A DNA stretch of 10,813 bases from Coprococcus_A sp051877705 (GTDB lineage: Bacteria > Bacillota > Clostridia > Lachnospirales > Lachnospiraceae): assembly GCA_051877705.1 (NCBI GenBank), contig JBJEJD010000154.1, positions 1 through 10,813 on the forward strand, in the 5' to 3' direction. Of the stretch, positions 1 through 5,675 are shown piece after piece. The number at the start of each line of letters is the position of its first letter. Within the stretch, counting starts at the first letter, position 1. The position numbers and the translations under genes were made by a program. The notes beneath the pieces are model-generated. The model had not been told where the DNA came from. It worked only from the letters and a program-made list of their open reading frames with translations, and searched no databases.

Positions 1-40
1 CTTAGGAGGCGGTCGCTCTATCCTGCTGAGCTACGGAAAC
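1..40 (-). tRNA. tRNA-Arg (anticodon CCT), 5' part only
   Basis: Read on the minus strand from position 40, the sequence has a 7-nt acceptor strand, TA, and a D stem GCTC/GAGC around an AGCAGGATA loop. An anticodon stem ACCGC follows, then the loop CTCCTAA, whose central triplet is CCT, so the tRNA reads AGG codons for arginine. The gene runs off the window just after the anticodon loop; the 3' half, including the T arm, is not visible. A consensus promoter lies 39 bp upstream. Identity is clear from the anticodon loop and the D-arm sequence, although the variable and T arms cannot be checked. Confidence 0.9.
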
Positions 41-46
41 ATTCAC

Positions 47-73
47 AGCAGATGGCTCAATGAACCATCTGCT
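47..73 (-). other. Hairpin in the tRNA-Arg leader
   Basis: A perfect 9-bp inverted repeat (AGCAGATGG at 47-55 and CCATCTGCT at 65-73) surrounds a 9-nt loop. It sits between the -10 box and the mature tRNA 5' end, so the predicted transcript (start near 72-73) would begin with this stem. There is no T tract after it on the minus strand, so it does not look like a terminator. It could protect the 5' end or shape RNase P processing; that role is inference. Confidence 0.6.
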
Positions 74-78
74 TGATT

Positions 79-107
79 ATCATACTATTTCTGGCGTTAA
101 AAGTCAA
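79..107 (-). promoter_or_regulatory. Sigma-A type promoter of tRNA-Arg
   Basis: On the minus strand a TTGACT -35 box (102-107) and a TATGAT -10 box (79-84) are separated by exactly 17 bp. Transcription should start near 72, giving a leader of about 33 nt before the tRNA. I see no terminator between the upstream coiled-coil gene (ends at 150) and this promoter, so read-through into the tRNA is possible. Confidence 0.8.
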
Positions 108-149
108 GCCTTAATAAAATGACCTTAAAATGCCCAGGCTGAGTAGAAA

Positions 150-668
150 CTAATTATCTGAAGGCACATGTACAGCCAGTAATTCCCTCAGACCAAGATG
201 TGCATTATAGAAATCTTCCAATTTCTTAGAGACATCTTCCCAATAATTATCTGCCTCCATCTTCGCCTTGGCAGTCATAACATCACAACGGGCCTTTGTA
301 TTGTTTTCCATAGTCTCACATCTGGCATTGGCTTCAGCCAGTATTCTGTCTGCAATCTCCTGACTCTCCGCCTCTTTTCTGGCACATATCTCCTCCTGAC
401 GTGTCGTCAGTTCCTTCACATTATCCAGATACTGGTCAGCCGCCTTTTGTGCTGCCTCAAACAGTCCATTCAGCTGCAAAGCTGCCTGAGCAATGGAGCC
501 AGCCTCATCCAAAGCTATTTTTCGATTCTCAAGCTGTTTCTGTGTTTCTTCAAGCTTCCCCTGTACAGATGCCAGTTGTTCCTGCAGCCCTTCTATCTCC
601 TTACTCTGTGCCAGAAGCATTTCCAGCAGTTCCGCACGGTTGAGTCTTTTTAAATCTTTATCTGTCAT
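150..668 (-). CDS. Coiled-coil protein of unknown function (DivIVA-like appearance)
   Basis: This 172-residue protein has no signal peptide or membrane segment. Residues 1-20 are a short charged region; residues about 20-56 and 85-155 are rich in E, Q, K and A with heptad-like spacing and should form coiled coils. Between them lies the segment GSIAQAALQLNGLFEAAQ (57-74), which I recognise as a conserved stretch in Lachnospiraceae proteins sometimes labelled DivIVA-like or DNA repair protein, neither of which is well supported. The ATG at 668 follows GAGAAGG at good spacing. The gene starts 17 bp after trxA and probably shares its transcript. The function is unknown; a structural or cell-division role is only suggested by the coiled coils. 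Confidence 0.75.
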   Translation of the reverse strand: MTDKDLKRLNRAELLEMLLAQSKEIEGLQEQLASVQGKLEETQKQLENRKIALDEAGSIAQAALQLNGLFEAAQKAADQYLDNVKELTTRQEEICARKEAESQEIADRILAEANARCETMENNTKARCDVMTAKAKMEADNYWEDVSKKLEDFYNAHLGLRELLAVHVPSDN

Positions 669-685
669 TTGTATACCTTCTCATA

Positions 686-1000
686 TTAATTCTTTAATGC
701 AGCCTTCAGATCACCTTTGGAGGTTACACCTACCATTCTCTTAACTTCCTGTCCTCCCTTAAAGATGATCATTGTCGGTATGCTCATAACCCTAAACTGA
801 CGTGCCAGTTCCATCTGCTCATCCACATTAATTTTGCCTACTTTAACCTCCGGCATCTCCTCAGCCAGCTCATGTATGATTGGTGTCATCATCTGACACG
901 GTCCGCACCATACAGCCCAGAAATCTATCAGTACAGGCTTGTCCGATGTCATTACCTCCGCTGCAAAATTTTCACTTGTAATATCTATAATTGCTGCCAT
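686..1000 (-). CDS. trxA: Thioredoxin
   Basis: The product is a 104-residue cytoplasmic thioredoxin that reduces protein disulfides and is recycled by thioredoxin reductase. The redox site WCGPC is at residues 31-35 (C32 and C35), preceded by the buried aspartate D26 in VLIDFWA, and the cis-proline is in SIPT (P75). Length matches the family. I chose the ATG at 1000 because AAGGAGG lies 7 nt upstream of it on the minus strand; an upstream in-frame ATG at 1039 would add 13 residues not seen in thioredoxins and overlaps the promoter. It leads a likely two-gene operon with the coiled-coil gene. The reductase gene is not in the window. Confidence 0.96.
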   Translation of the reverse strand: MAAIIDITSENFAAEVMTSDKPVLIDFWAVWCGPCQMMTPIIHELAEEMPEVKVGKINVDEQMELARQFRVMSIPTMIIFKGGQEVKRMVGVTSKGDLKAALKN

Positions 1001-1029
1001 AAAAAAACCTCCTTTGCATACATATGTAT

Positions 1030-1038
1030 AGTATACCA
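1030..1038 (-). promoter_or_regulatory. Extended -10 promoter of trxA
   Basis: On the minus strand TGG directly precedes TATACT (1030-1035), the arrangement of an extended -10 element. No good -35 box is found 16-18 bp upstream, which is common for this class. The start site would be near 1023, giving a leader of about 22 nt that carries the AAGGAGG site. Confidence 0.6.
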
Positions 1039-1070
1039 AACCTTTCTCAATAATAAAACAGGATATTTTA

Positions 1071-1099
1071 TTTACTTTTTTTCAATAAAACGTTATACT
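1071..1099 (+). promoter_or_regulatory. Probable promoter of the MATE gene
   Basis: TTTACT (1071-1076) and TATACT (1094-1099) are separated by 17 bp. The predicted start is near 1106, about 30 nt before the chosen start codon. It is divergent from the trxA promoter, with about 35 bp between the two elements. Confidence 0.5.
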
Positions 1100-1137
1100 T
1101 ATTGTCGCATAAATTATATTGAAAGAAAGTGATTATT

Positions 1138-2511
1138 TTGAAAAATACAGATGTCTCCAATGAACTGGCCACAGCTCCCATCGGGCGACTCCTTCTGAAA
1201 CTGGCTGTACCGACGGTCATTGCCCAGCTGGTCAACCTTTTATACAATGTTGTAGACCGGATTTACATTGGTCATATGCCCGGTACCGGAAGCACAGCCT
1301 TAACAGGTGTCGGACTTTGCTTTCCGGTCATCTATCTTATATCCGCCTTCACTATGCTGATTGCTCAGGGAGGCGCCCCGAAAGCTGCTATTTCTATGGG
1401 AGGCGGAGACGATGAAAAAGCCCAGCGCATACTTAATAACTGTTTTATCTGCCTGATTTTTGAAGCTATTGTTCTGACAGCTGCCTTTTGGATCTTTGGA
1501 GAGAAACTCCTCTGGATCTTTGGCTGCAGCGACCAGACAATTGTTTACGCTCTGCCTTATATGCGAATTTATTCCAGTGGGTCTATTTTCGTCATGCTGG
1601 CTCTGGGAATGAATCTATTTATTACGACTCAGGGATTTACCCGCTTTAGTATGGCATCTGTTCTAATTGGTGCCATTATTAATATTATTCTTGATCCTAT
1701 TTTTATTTATGGTTTTGGCATGGGGGTTAAAGGAGCTGCTCTGGCTACCATCATATCCCAGGGCTGCTCATGTATCTGGATTCTTCTGTTTCTGACCGGG
1801 AAAAAGACCAAACTTCGTCTGAATCCACGATATATGAGACCAGAACCTTCCATCATTATATCTGCCCTTGGTCTTGGACTGGCACCTTTTATCATGCAGT
1901 CCACAGAGGCTCTGCTGAATATTGCCTTTAATTCATCTCTTCAGAAATATGGCGGAGATATTGCAGTAGGAGCTATGACCATTGCCAGCACTGTTCAGCA
2001 GATGGTATGGATACCGGCCCAGGGAATCGGACAGGGTGCACAGCCAATCATCAGCTACAATTACGGTGCCGGCAATGCCCGGCGTATTCGTGACACCTTC
2101 AAATGCATGCTGACAGTATCCATGATCCTTCTTACATCCTTCTGGCTGCTGGTGCAACTGTTTCCACAGGCGTTTATCCACATTTTTAACAGCAGTGAGG
2201 AGATGTTATCCACTGCAGGATGGACTTTACGAATATATATGGCTGTTTTCTGCTTTTTCAGCATCCAGATGAGTGTTCAGCAGACCTTTACTGCCCTTGG
2301 CAAAGCAAAAGCTTCCCTTTTCATTGCCTGCCTGAGAAAAATTATTCTTCTGATACCACTGATTTATATTCTCCCACAATTTTTCGAGAATAAGGTTTTT
2401 GCCGTATTTCTGGCTGAACCTGTATCAGACAGTATTTCTATCATTGCATCAGCAATTACCTTTTATTTTGTATTTGGCAAAACAATGCGGCAGCTGGAAG
2501 CAAATAAATAA
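1138..2511 (+). CDS. MATE family multidrug efflux transporter (MepA-like)
   Basis: An integral membrane protein of about 457 residues with some twelve hydrophobic segments. The N-terminal part (LATAPIGRLLLKLAVPTVIAQ, then NLLYNVVDRIYIGH) is the characteristic start of MepA-type MATE transporters, and GxxxGxQPIISYNYGA in the middle (around residues 300-315) is the repeat signature at the start of the second six-helix bundle. Such proteins export drugs or metabolites by sodium or proton antiport; the substrate here cannot be told. Two starts compete: TTG at 1138, placed 8 nt after GAAAGAAAG, and GTG at 1129, which would overlap that site. I prefer TTG because it gives the usual MKNTDVSNEL-like N terminus. 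The gene is probably monocistronic and is closed by a terminator. Confidence 0.93.
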   Translation: MKNTDVSNELATAPIGRLLLKLAVPTVIAQLVNLLYNVVDRIYIGHMPGTGSTALTGVGLCFPVIYLISAFTMLIAQGGAPKAAISMGGGDDEKAQRILNNCFICLIFEAIVLTAAFWIFGEKLLWIFGCSDQTIVYALPYMRIYSSGSIFVMLALGMNLFITTQGFTRFSMASVLIGAIINIILDPIFIYGFGMGVKGAALATIISQGCSCIWILLFLTGKKTKLRLNPRYMRPEPSIIISALGLGLAPFIMQSTEALLNIAFNSSLQKYGGDIAVGAMTIASTVQQMVWIPAQGIGQGAQPIISYNYGAGNARRIRDTFKCMLTVSMILLTSFWLLVQLFPQAFIHIFNSSEEMLSTAGWTLRIYMAVFCFFSIQMSVQQTFTALGKAKASLFIACLRKIILLIPLIYILPQFFENKVFAVFLAEPVSDSISIIASAITFYFVFGKTMRQLEANK

Positions 2512-2515
2512 TCAC

Positions 2516-2555
2516 AAAAAAGGCCGTCACACATGTGGCGGCCCCCGATTTTATT
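2516..2555. terminator. Bidirectional terminator between the MATE and XRE genes
   Basis: Arms at 2522-2530 and 2535-2543 form a GC-rich 9-bp stem (one G-U pair) with a 4-nt loop. On the minus strand the stem is followed by six T residues, making a strong terminator for the XRE gene. On the plus strand a weaker ATTTTATT follows. The element overlaps the last codons or immediate end of the convergent XRE gene. Confidence 0.85.
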
Positions 2556-2868
2556 CATCCTCTCTGAGGATATCCATTATCTTTAATATCTTCTTCTTCT
2601 CATTGGAAGAACAGTCAGCAAGACGATTCAGAATCTCCTCATCCAGCATCTTGTCCAGATCTGACTGACCAACCAGGTAACCTGCCGTTACACCAAGTGC
2701 TTCTGCCAGACGATAAGTTATCAGCAAGCTGACATTGTTGGCTTTATTGTTCTCAATTTTACTTAAATAAGCAATACTGATATCCGATAATTCAGCCAGC
2801 TTCTCCTGAGTAAGCCCTTGTTCTTTTCTCAGCTTCCTGACATTTGCACCTAAATTGACAAAATCCAT
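2551..2868 (-). CDS. XRE family helix-turn-helix regulator
   Basis: A 105-residue DNA-binding protein. Residues 6-62 form a Cro/C1-type HTH domain: recognition-region signatures are LTQEKLAELSDI (19-30) and SIAYLSKIENNKANN (31-45), ending in LAEALGV (54-60). The remaining 40 residues are acidic and helical and could serve for dimerisation or ligand sensing. There is no membrane segment. A possible ribosome binding site AAAGGA lies somewhat far (about 11 nt) from the ATG at 2868. The gene is divergent from a 50-codon ORF and their promoters overlap, so it likely represses itself and perhaps its neighbour. The regulon is unknown. Confidence 0.88.
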   Translation of the reverse strand: MDFVNLGANVRKLRKEQGLTQEKLAELSDISIAYLSKIENNKANNVSLLITYRLAEALGVTAGYLVGQSDLDKMLDEEILNRLADCSSNEKKKILKIMDILREDE

Positions 2869-2900
2869 TTGTTGATCAATCCTTTACCATAATAACACCA

Positions 2901-2929
2901 TTGTATAATCTCCAAATGAATATTATAAT
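2901..2929 (+). promoter_or_regulatory. Promoter of the 50-codon ORF
   Basis: TTGTAT (2901-2906) and a perfect TATAAT (2924-2929) are exactly 17 bp apart on the plus strand. The start should be near 2936, inside or next to the palindrome AACTATAGTT (2931-2940), leaving a leader of about 53 nt. Confidence 0.7.
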
Positions 2930-2932
2930 CAA
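2902..2932 (-). promoter_or_regulatory. Probable promoter of the XRE gene, overlapping the opposite one
   Basis: On the minus strand TTGATT (2927-2932) is followed after 19 bp by TATACA (2902-2907); GATTAT (2905-2910) at 16 bp is an alternative -10. The boxes lie in the same 32 bp as the plus-strand promoter, so the two RNA polymerase sites should exclude each other. The repeat TATAATC occurs twice (2904-2910 and 2924-2930), exactly 20 bp apart, and palindromes sit at 2931-2940 and 2872-2879 (TTGATCAA). These are plausible operator sites for the XRE protein. Confidence 0.45.
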
Positions 2933-2988
2933 CTATAGTTCATGTTTTATGACAATATATTACATGTTTGAAATAAGGAGGTATACAA

Positions 2989-3141
2989 ATGTATCATAAT
3001 TCTAAAGGAAATAAGCCTGATATTTCGGAAGATTTTTCATCTGAAGAGATCGAGATTCTCCGTGTGCTTGCCCATGAAAGAGCGTCATTTCTTCAGCCTG
3101 AGGAAGATGCCTCATCCGATTCTGAACCTGAAGATAATTAA
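2989..3141 (+). CDS. Small acidic protein, 50 residues, unknown function
   Basis: An ATG at 2989 is placed 7 nt after a perfect AAGGAGG (2975-2981) and opens a 50-codon frame ending in TAA at 3139-3141. The protein starts MYHNSKGNKPDISEDFSSEE, has a helical middle (EIEILRVLAHERASFL, about 21-36) and ends in a D/E/S-rich tail (EPEDN). It is strongly acidic with no membrane segment or cysteine. It has its own consensus promoter and a terminator just after the stop, so it is a complete transcription unit. I do not recognise the family. Because it is divergent from an XRE gene with shared control DNA, it could be a partner or antirepressor of that regulator, but this is inference. Confidence 0.75.
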   Translation: MYHNSKGNKPDISEDFSSEEIEILRVLAHERASFLQPEEDASSDSEPEDN

Positions 3142-3143
3142 TT

Positions 3144-3198
3144 TAAAAAAACCGGACAATATCCAATTCTGTTTCTTTAGATATTGTCCGGTTATAAT
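3144..3198. terminator. Bidirectional terminator with a 14-bp stem
   Basis: Arms at 3150-3163 and 3180-3193 pair perfectly over 14 bp around a 16-nt loop. On the minus strand the stem is followed by seven T residues (the A run at 3145-3151), ending the serS-DUF3881 transcript right after the DUF3881 stop. On the plus strand a weaker TATAATTT tail follows and can serve the small acidic ORF. Confidence 0.85.
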
Positions 3199-4089
3199 TT
3201 ACGTAAGATCCAGGTGTCCCTGCAGCCAGATATTGCCCCTGAACCGCCTTCCCTCAGCCGGTTCACCCAGAAGATCCTCTGCATTGATACACAAATCAAT
3301 AAGAATCTCATTACATTCGATCAGCATCTGATAAAGCTTCTCTCCTGTCAACTGGTTGTAGACCTCTTCCACCTCCAGTATCTCCCCCATGATAGAATAT
3401 TGATCACAGGCAATACCATAAGGCATAAAATAGGATTCAACAATGGTCAGCACGTCCTCTGTCTTGATACGCTTTGAGATAGACGTATACAGATCAATAT
3501 CTTCTATAGTCAGATTCTCAAGGGCTTCCTGGTCTCCCTGACGGGCAGCGGCAATCATACCATTGCGGGTATCGTTCTCCTTCATACGCTTTATACGCTG
3601 GGAATCTGTTCCTGCCACCGGAAGAAGCACGGTACCCGAAATGGACAGTGCTGAAAGCATCACCGATGCCGCAGACATTCTGTTGCCTGTCTGCTTGATA
3701 TCAGTATAATCTACCAGCTGATTCATATGAAATATAAGAGAAACTCCAAGATTCACCACATCACATACGCCATCATATTCTTCTCTCTCAGAAAGCTTCT
3801 CAATGCTGATATCTTCCGTCAGTGACAGATGACGCCCTGTATAATGGGGAAAATAATATTCAAAATTAAATTCACCATCTTTACCAAAGACACCCTCATC
3901 CATTTCACCACGAACCGTGATGCCGGCATTTCCGGTAAAGTCTTTACTTTTCTCAGCACACGGCAGACCGCTGTTACGATCAGCAACATATTCCCTGTCC
4001 GGACGTACCATGACCATAGTAAGCAGCTGCTGCAGTTCTCTTTTATTCCGGATTTTACTAAAACCTACCGCTCTCAGATAATCATGCAT
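3199..4089 (-). CDS. DUF3881 family protein
   Basis: A 296-residue protein that I recognise as DUF3881, a family of unknown function found in Lachnospiraceae. Typical features are the N terminus MHDYLRAVGFSKI, a central ITVRGEMDE followed by FNFEYYFPHYTG, the segment MIAAARQGDQEALENLTIEDIDLY (about 177-200), and the C-terminal FMPYGIACDQYSIMGEI and GRRFRGNIWLQGHL. There are no membrane segments and no evident catalytic motif. The ATG at 4089 follows AGGTGAT. It starts 36 bp after the serS stop in the same direction, so it is probably co-transcribed with serS; this pairing hints at a housekeeping or translation-linked role, which is unproven. Confidence 0.85.
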   Translation of the reverse strand: MHDYLRAVGFSKIRNKRELQQLLTMVMVRPDREYVADRNSGLPCAEKSKDFTGNAGITVRGEMDEGVFGKDGEFNFEYYFPHYTGRHLSLTEDISIEKLSEREEYDGVCDVVNLGVSLIFHMNQLVDYTDIKQTGNRMSAASVMLSALSISGTVLLPVAGTDSQRIKRMKENDTRNGMIAAARQGDQEALENLTIEDIDLYTSISKRIKTEDVLTIVESYFMPYGIACDQYSIMGEILEVEEVYNQLTGEKLYQMLIECNEILIDLCINAEDLLGEPAEGRRFRGNIWLQGHLDLT

Positions 4090-4125
4090 ACCATCACCTG
4101 CGAAATACTTTTTAATATCATATAT

Positions 4126-5412
4126 TTATTTTGTAATGACCTCAATACCGCCAAGATATTTTCTCAAAACTTCAGGAACAACGATAGAGCCATCCTTCAG
4201 CTGATTCTGCTCAACCAACGCAGGCAGTACACGGGATGTTGCAAGTCCGGAACCGTTCAGCGTGTGCATAAACTGAATAGACTTATCCGCTCTTCTGACA
4301 CGCATATTGCCTCGTCTTGCCTGATAATCTCTGGCATTGGATACAGAGGATACTTCCTTGTAGCCGTTCATAGACGGAATAGAAATCTCAATATCATAGG
4401 TTCTTGCCATGGATGCAGAACAGTCGCCTGCTGCCAGTTTCACCGTTCTGAAGTGGAATCCAAGACCCTTCACCAGATTCTCAGCCTTTGTCACAAGTTC
4501 CTCAAACGCTTCATCAGACTTCTCAGGCAGTGTGTACTGGAACATCTCTACCTTATTAAACTGATGGCCTCTGACCATACCTCTCTCATCTGCTCTGTAG
4601 GAACCTGCCTCTCTTCGGAAACATGGTGTATAAGAGAAGAACTTCTTCGGAAGATCTGCCTCTGTCAGGATCTCATCTCTATAAACAGATGCCAGTGCAG
4701 CCTCTGCTGTAGGCAGCATATAATGAATTCTTCCTTCATCTGTCGGATTTGCAATCTTGTAAACCTCATCAGCAAACTTCGGGAACTGACCAGCTGTCAG
4801 ACCACACTGATACTCCAGCATCAGCGGCGGAATAATCATCTCATATCCATCAGCCAGATGTGTTTCAATAAAATAATTCAGCAACGCCCACTCCAGACGG
4901 GCACCCATCCCCTTATAGATCCAGAAGCCGTTACCAGCCAGTTTCACACCGCGCTCATAATCAATCAATCCAAGATTATTACAAAGATCTACATGATTCT
5001 TCGGCTCAAAATCAAAGGTCTTCGGCTCACCAAAATAGCGCAGAGGCTCATTGTTCTCTTTGCCGCCCGGTACAAGATCTTCATCCGGCATATTCGGCAG
5101 GCAGTACAGATCCTGCTGGTACTCATTCATAACCTCTCTCAGCTGTCCGTCAAGAGCTGCAATCTTACCTTTGATTTCACCCATCTCTTTAAAGATAGCT
5201 GTTGTATCTTCGCCTGCCTTCTTCAATGCAGGAATCTGCTTGCTAACCTTATTCTGCTCCGCTTTCAGTACCTCTGTCTGCTGCAGGAGTGTTCTTCTCT
5301 GCCCATCCAGCTCAAGGATGCGGTCGATCAATTCATCACAATCAACTTCTTTCGCCTTCAGGCCAGCTTTGATTCTATCCGGATTCTCTCTAATCAACTT
5401 AATATCAAGCAT
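4126..5412 (-). CDS. serS: Seryl-tRNA synthetase
   Basis: A 428-residue class II synthetase that charges tRNA-Ser (and tRNA-Sec where present) with serine in the cytoplasm. Residues about 28-100 form the long antiparallel coiled coil that grips the tRNA. Class II motifs are visible: motif 2 with FRREAG at 265-270 and GMVRGHQFNKVE at 278-289, and motif 3 NGSGLATSRVLPALVE at 386-401; TAE at 235-237 belongs to the serine pocket. I chose the ATG at 5412 (MLDIKLIREN, the usual start), which follows GAGGTGA; an in-frame ATG at 5457 lies close to the transcription start and would add 15 atypical residues. It leads the operon with the DUF3881 gene. I see no T-box leader. Confidence 0.97.
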   Translation of the reverse strand: MLDIKLIRENPDRIKAGLKAKEVDCDELIDRILELDGQRRTLLQQTEVLKAEQNKVSKQIPALKKAGEDTTAIFKEMGEIKGKIAALDGQLREVMNEYQQDLYCLPNMPDEDLVPGGKENNEPLRYFGEPKTFDFEPKNHVDLCNNLGLIDYERGVKLAGNGFWIYKGMGARLEWALLNYFIETHLADGYEMIIPPLMLEYQCGLTAGQFPKFADEVYKIANPTDEGRIHYMLPTAEAALASVYRDEILTEADLPKKFFSYTPCFRREAGSYRADERGMVRGHQFNKVEMFQYTLPEKSDEAFEELVTKAENLVKGLGFHFRTVKLAAGDCSASMARTYDIEISIPSMNGYKEVSSVSNARDYQARRGNMRVRRADKSIQFMHTLNGSGLATSRVLPALVEQNQLKDGSIVVPEVLRKYLGGIEVITK

Positions 5413-5473
5413 CTTTGTCACCTCATCGTCATCATTAACCGCCATCGGCGGCGCCATTCTTTATCGAGGATTA

Positions 5474-5502
5474 ATTATATCATTCTGTCAATATTTTTTC
5501 AA
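5474..5502 (-). promoter_or_regulatory. Sigma-A type promoter of serS
   Basis: On the minus strand TTGAAA (5497-5502) and a perfect TATAAT (5474-5479) are exactly 17 bp apart. The start should be near 5467, giving a leader of about 55 nt. A short GC-rich stem (CCGCC/GGCGG, near 5438-5450) lies in that leader. The leader is too short for a T-box riboswitch. Confidence 0.8.
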
Positions 5503-5675
5503 TAGCCGTTTCGTCTATAGTTTATACAAAAGCTGAATTTACCGGCATATGCGGAATAACCGCCGCATATACTGTAAACATGCCATTGTATCCAGCCGCC
5601 GGATACGGTGGATTTCTCCTGTTGTTGAAATCATATATGGTGGATAACCTATTTTATATCTGGAAAGGATCTTGA
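5503..5675 (+). promoter_or_regulatory. Leader or spacer of the AdhE-like gene with two inverted repeats
   Basis: This stretch holds no convincing gene. It carries an imperfect hairpin with arms at 5545-5554 and 5563-5572 (9 of 10 pairs) and a second at 5588-5593 / 5601-5606 (6 bp, 7-nt loop). GGCAT at 5544-5548 can also pair with ATGCC at 5580-5584, enclosing the first hairpin. Only weak plus-strand promoter candidates are seen: TATAGT at 5516-5521 with a poor -35, or TTGAAA at 5625-5630 with a poor -10. If the first is used, the leader RNA would be about 150 nt and structured. Confidence 0.4.

Noticed and set aside
47..73. A terminator for the trxA operon
   Set aside because: The stem is good but no T tract follows on the minus strand, and it lies downstream of the tRNA promoter.
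1129..1137. GTG at 1129 as the start of the MATE gene
   Set aside because: It overlaps the GAAAGAAAG ribosome binding site, and the TTG at 1138 has better spacing and gives the usual N terminus. The choice is not certain.
5412..5470. A T-box riboswitch upstream of serS
   Set aside because: The predicted leader is only about 55 nt and I find no AGGGTGG-type antiterminator sequence on the minus strand. Only a short GC-rich stem is visible.
3829..5505. A long open frame (558 codons) on the plus strand opposite serS and the DUF3881 gene
   Set aside because: It lies antisense to two well-recognised genes, has low-complexity composition with many His, Cys, Leu and Ile residues, matches no family I know and has no ribosome binding site. 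It is a by-product of the codon use of the real genes.
5622..5640. A Rex (NADH sensor) operator upstream of the AdhE-like gene
   Set aside because: TTGTTGAA resembles one half of a Rex site, as would fit an adhE gene, but the matching second half is missing.
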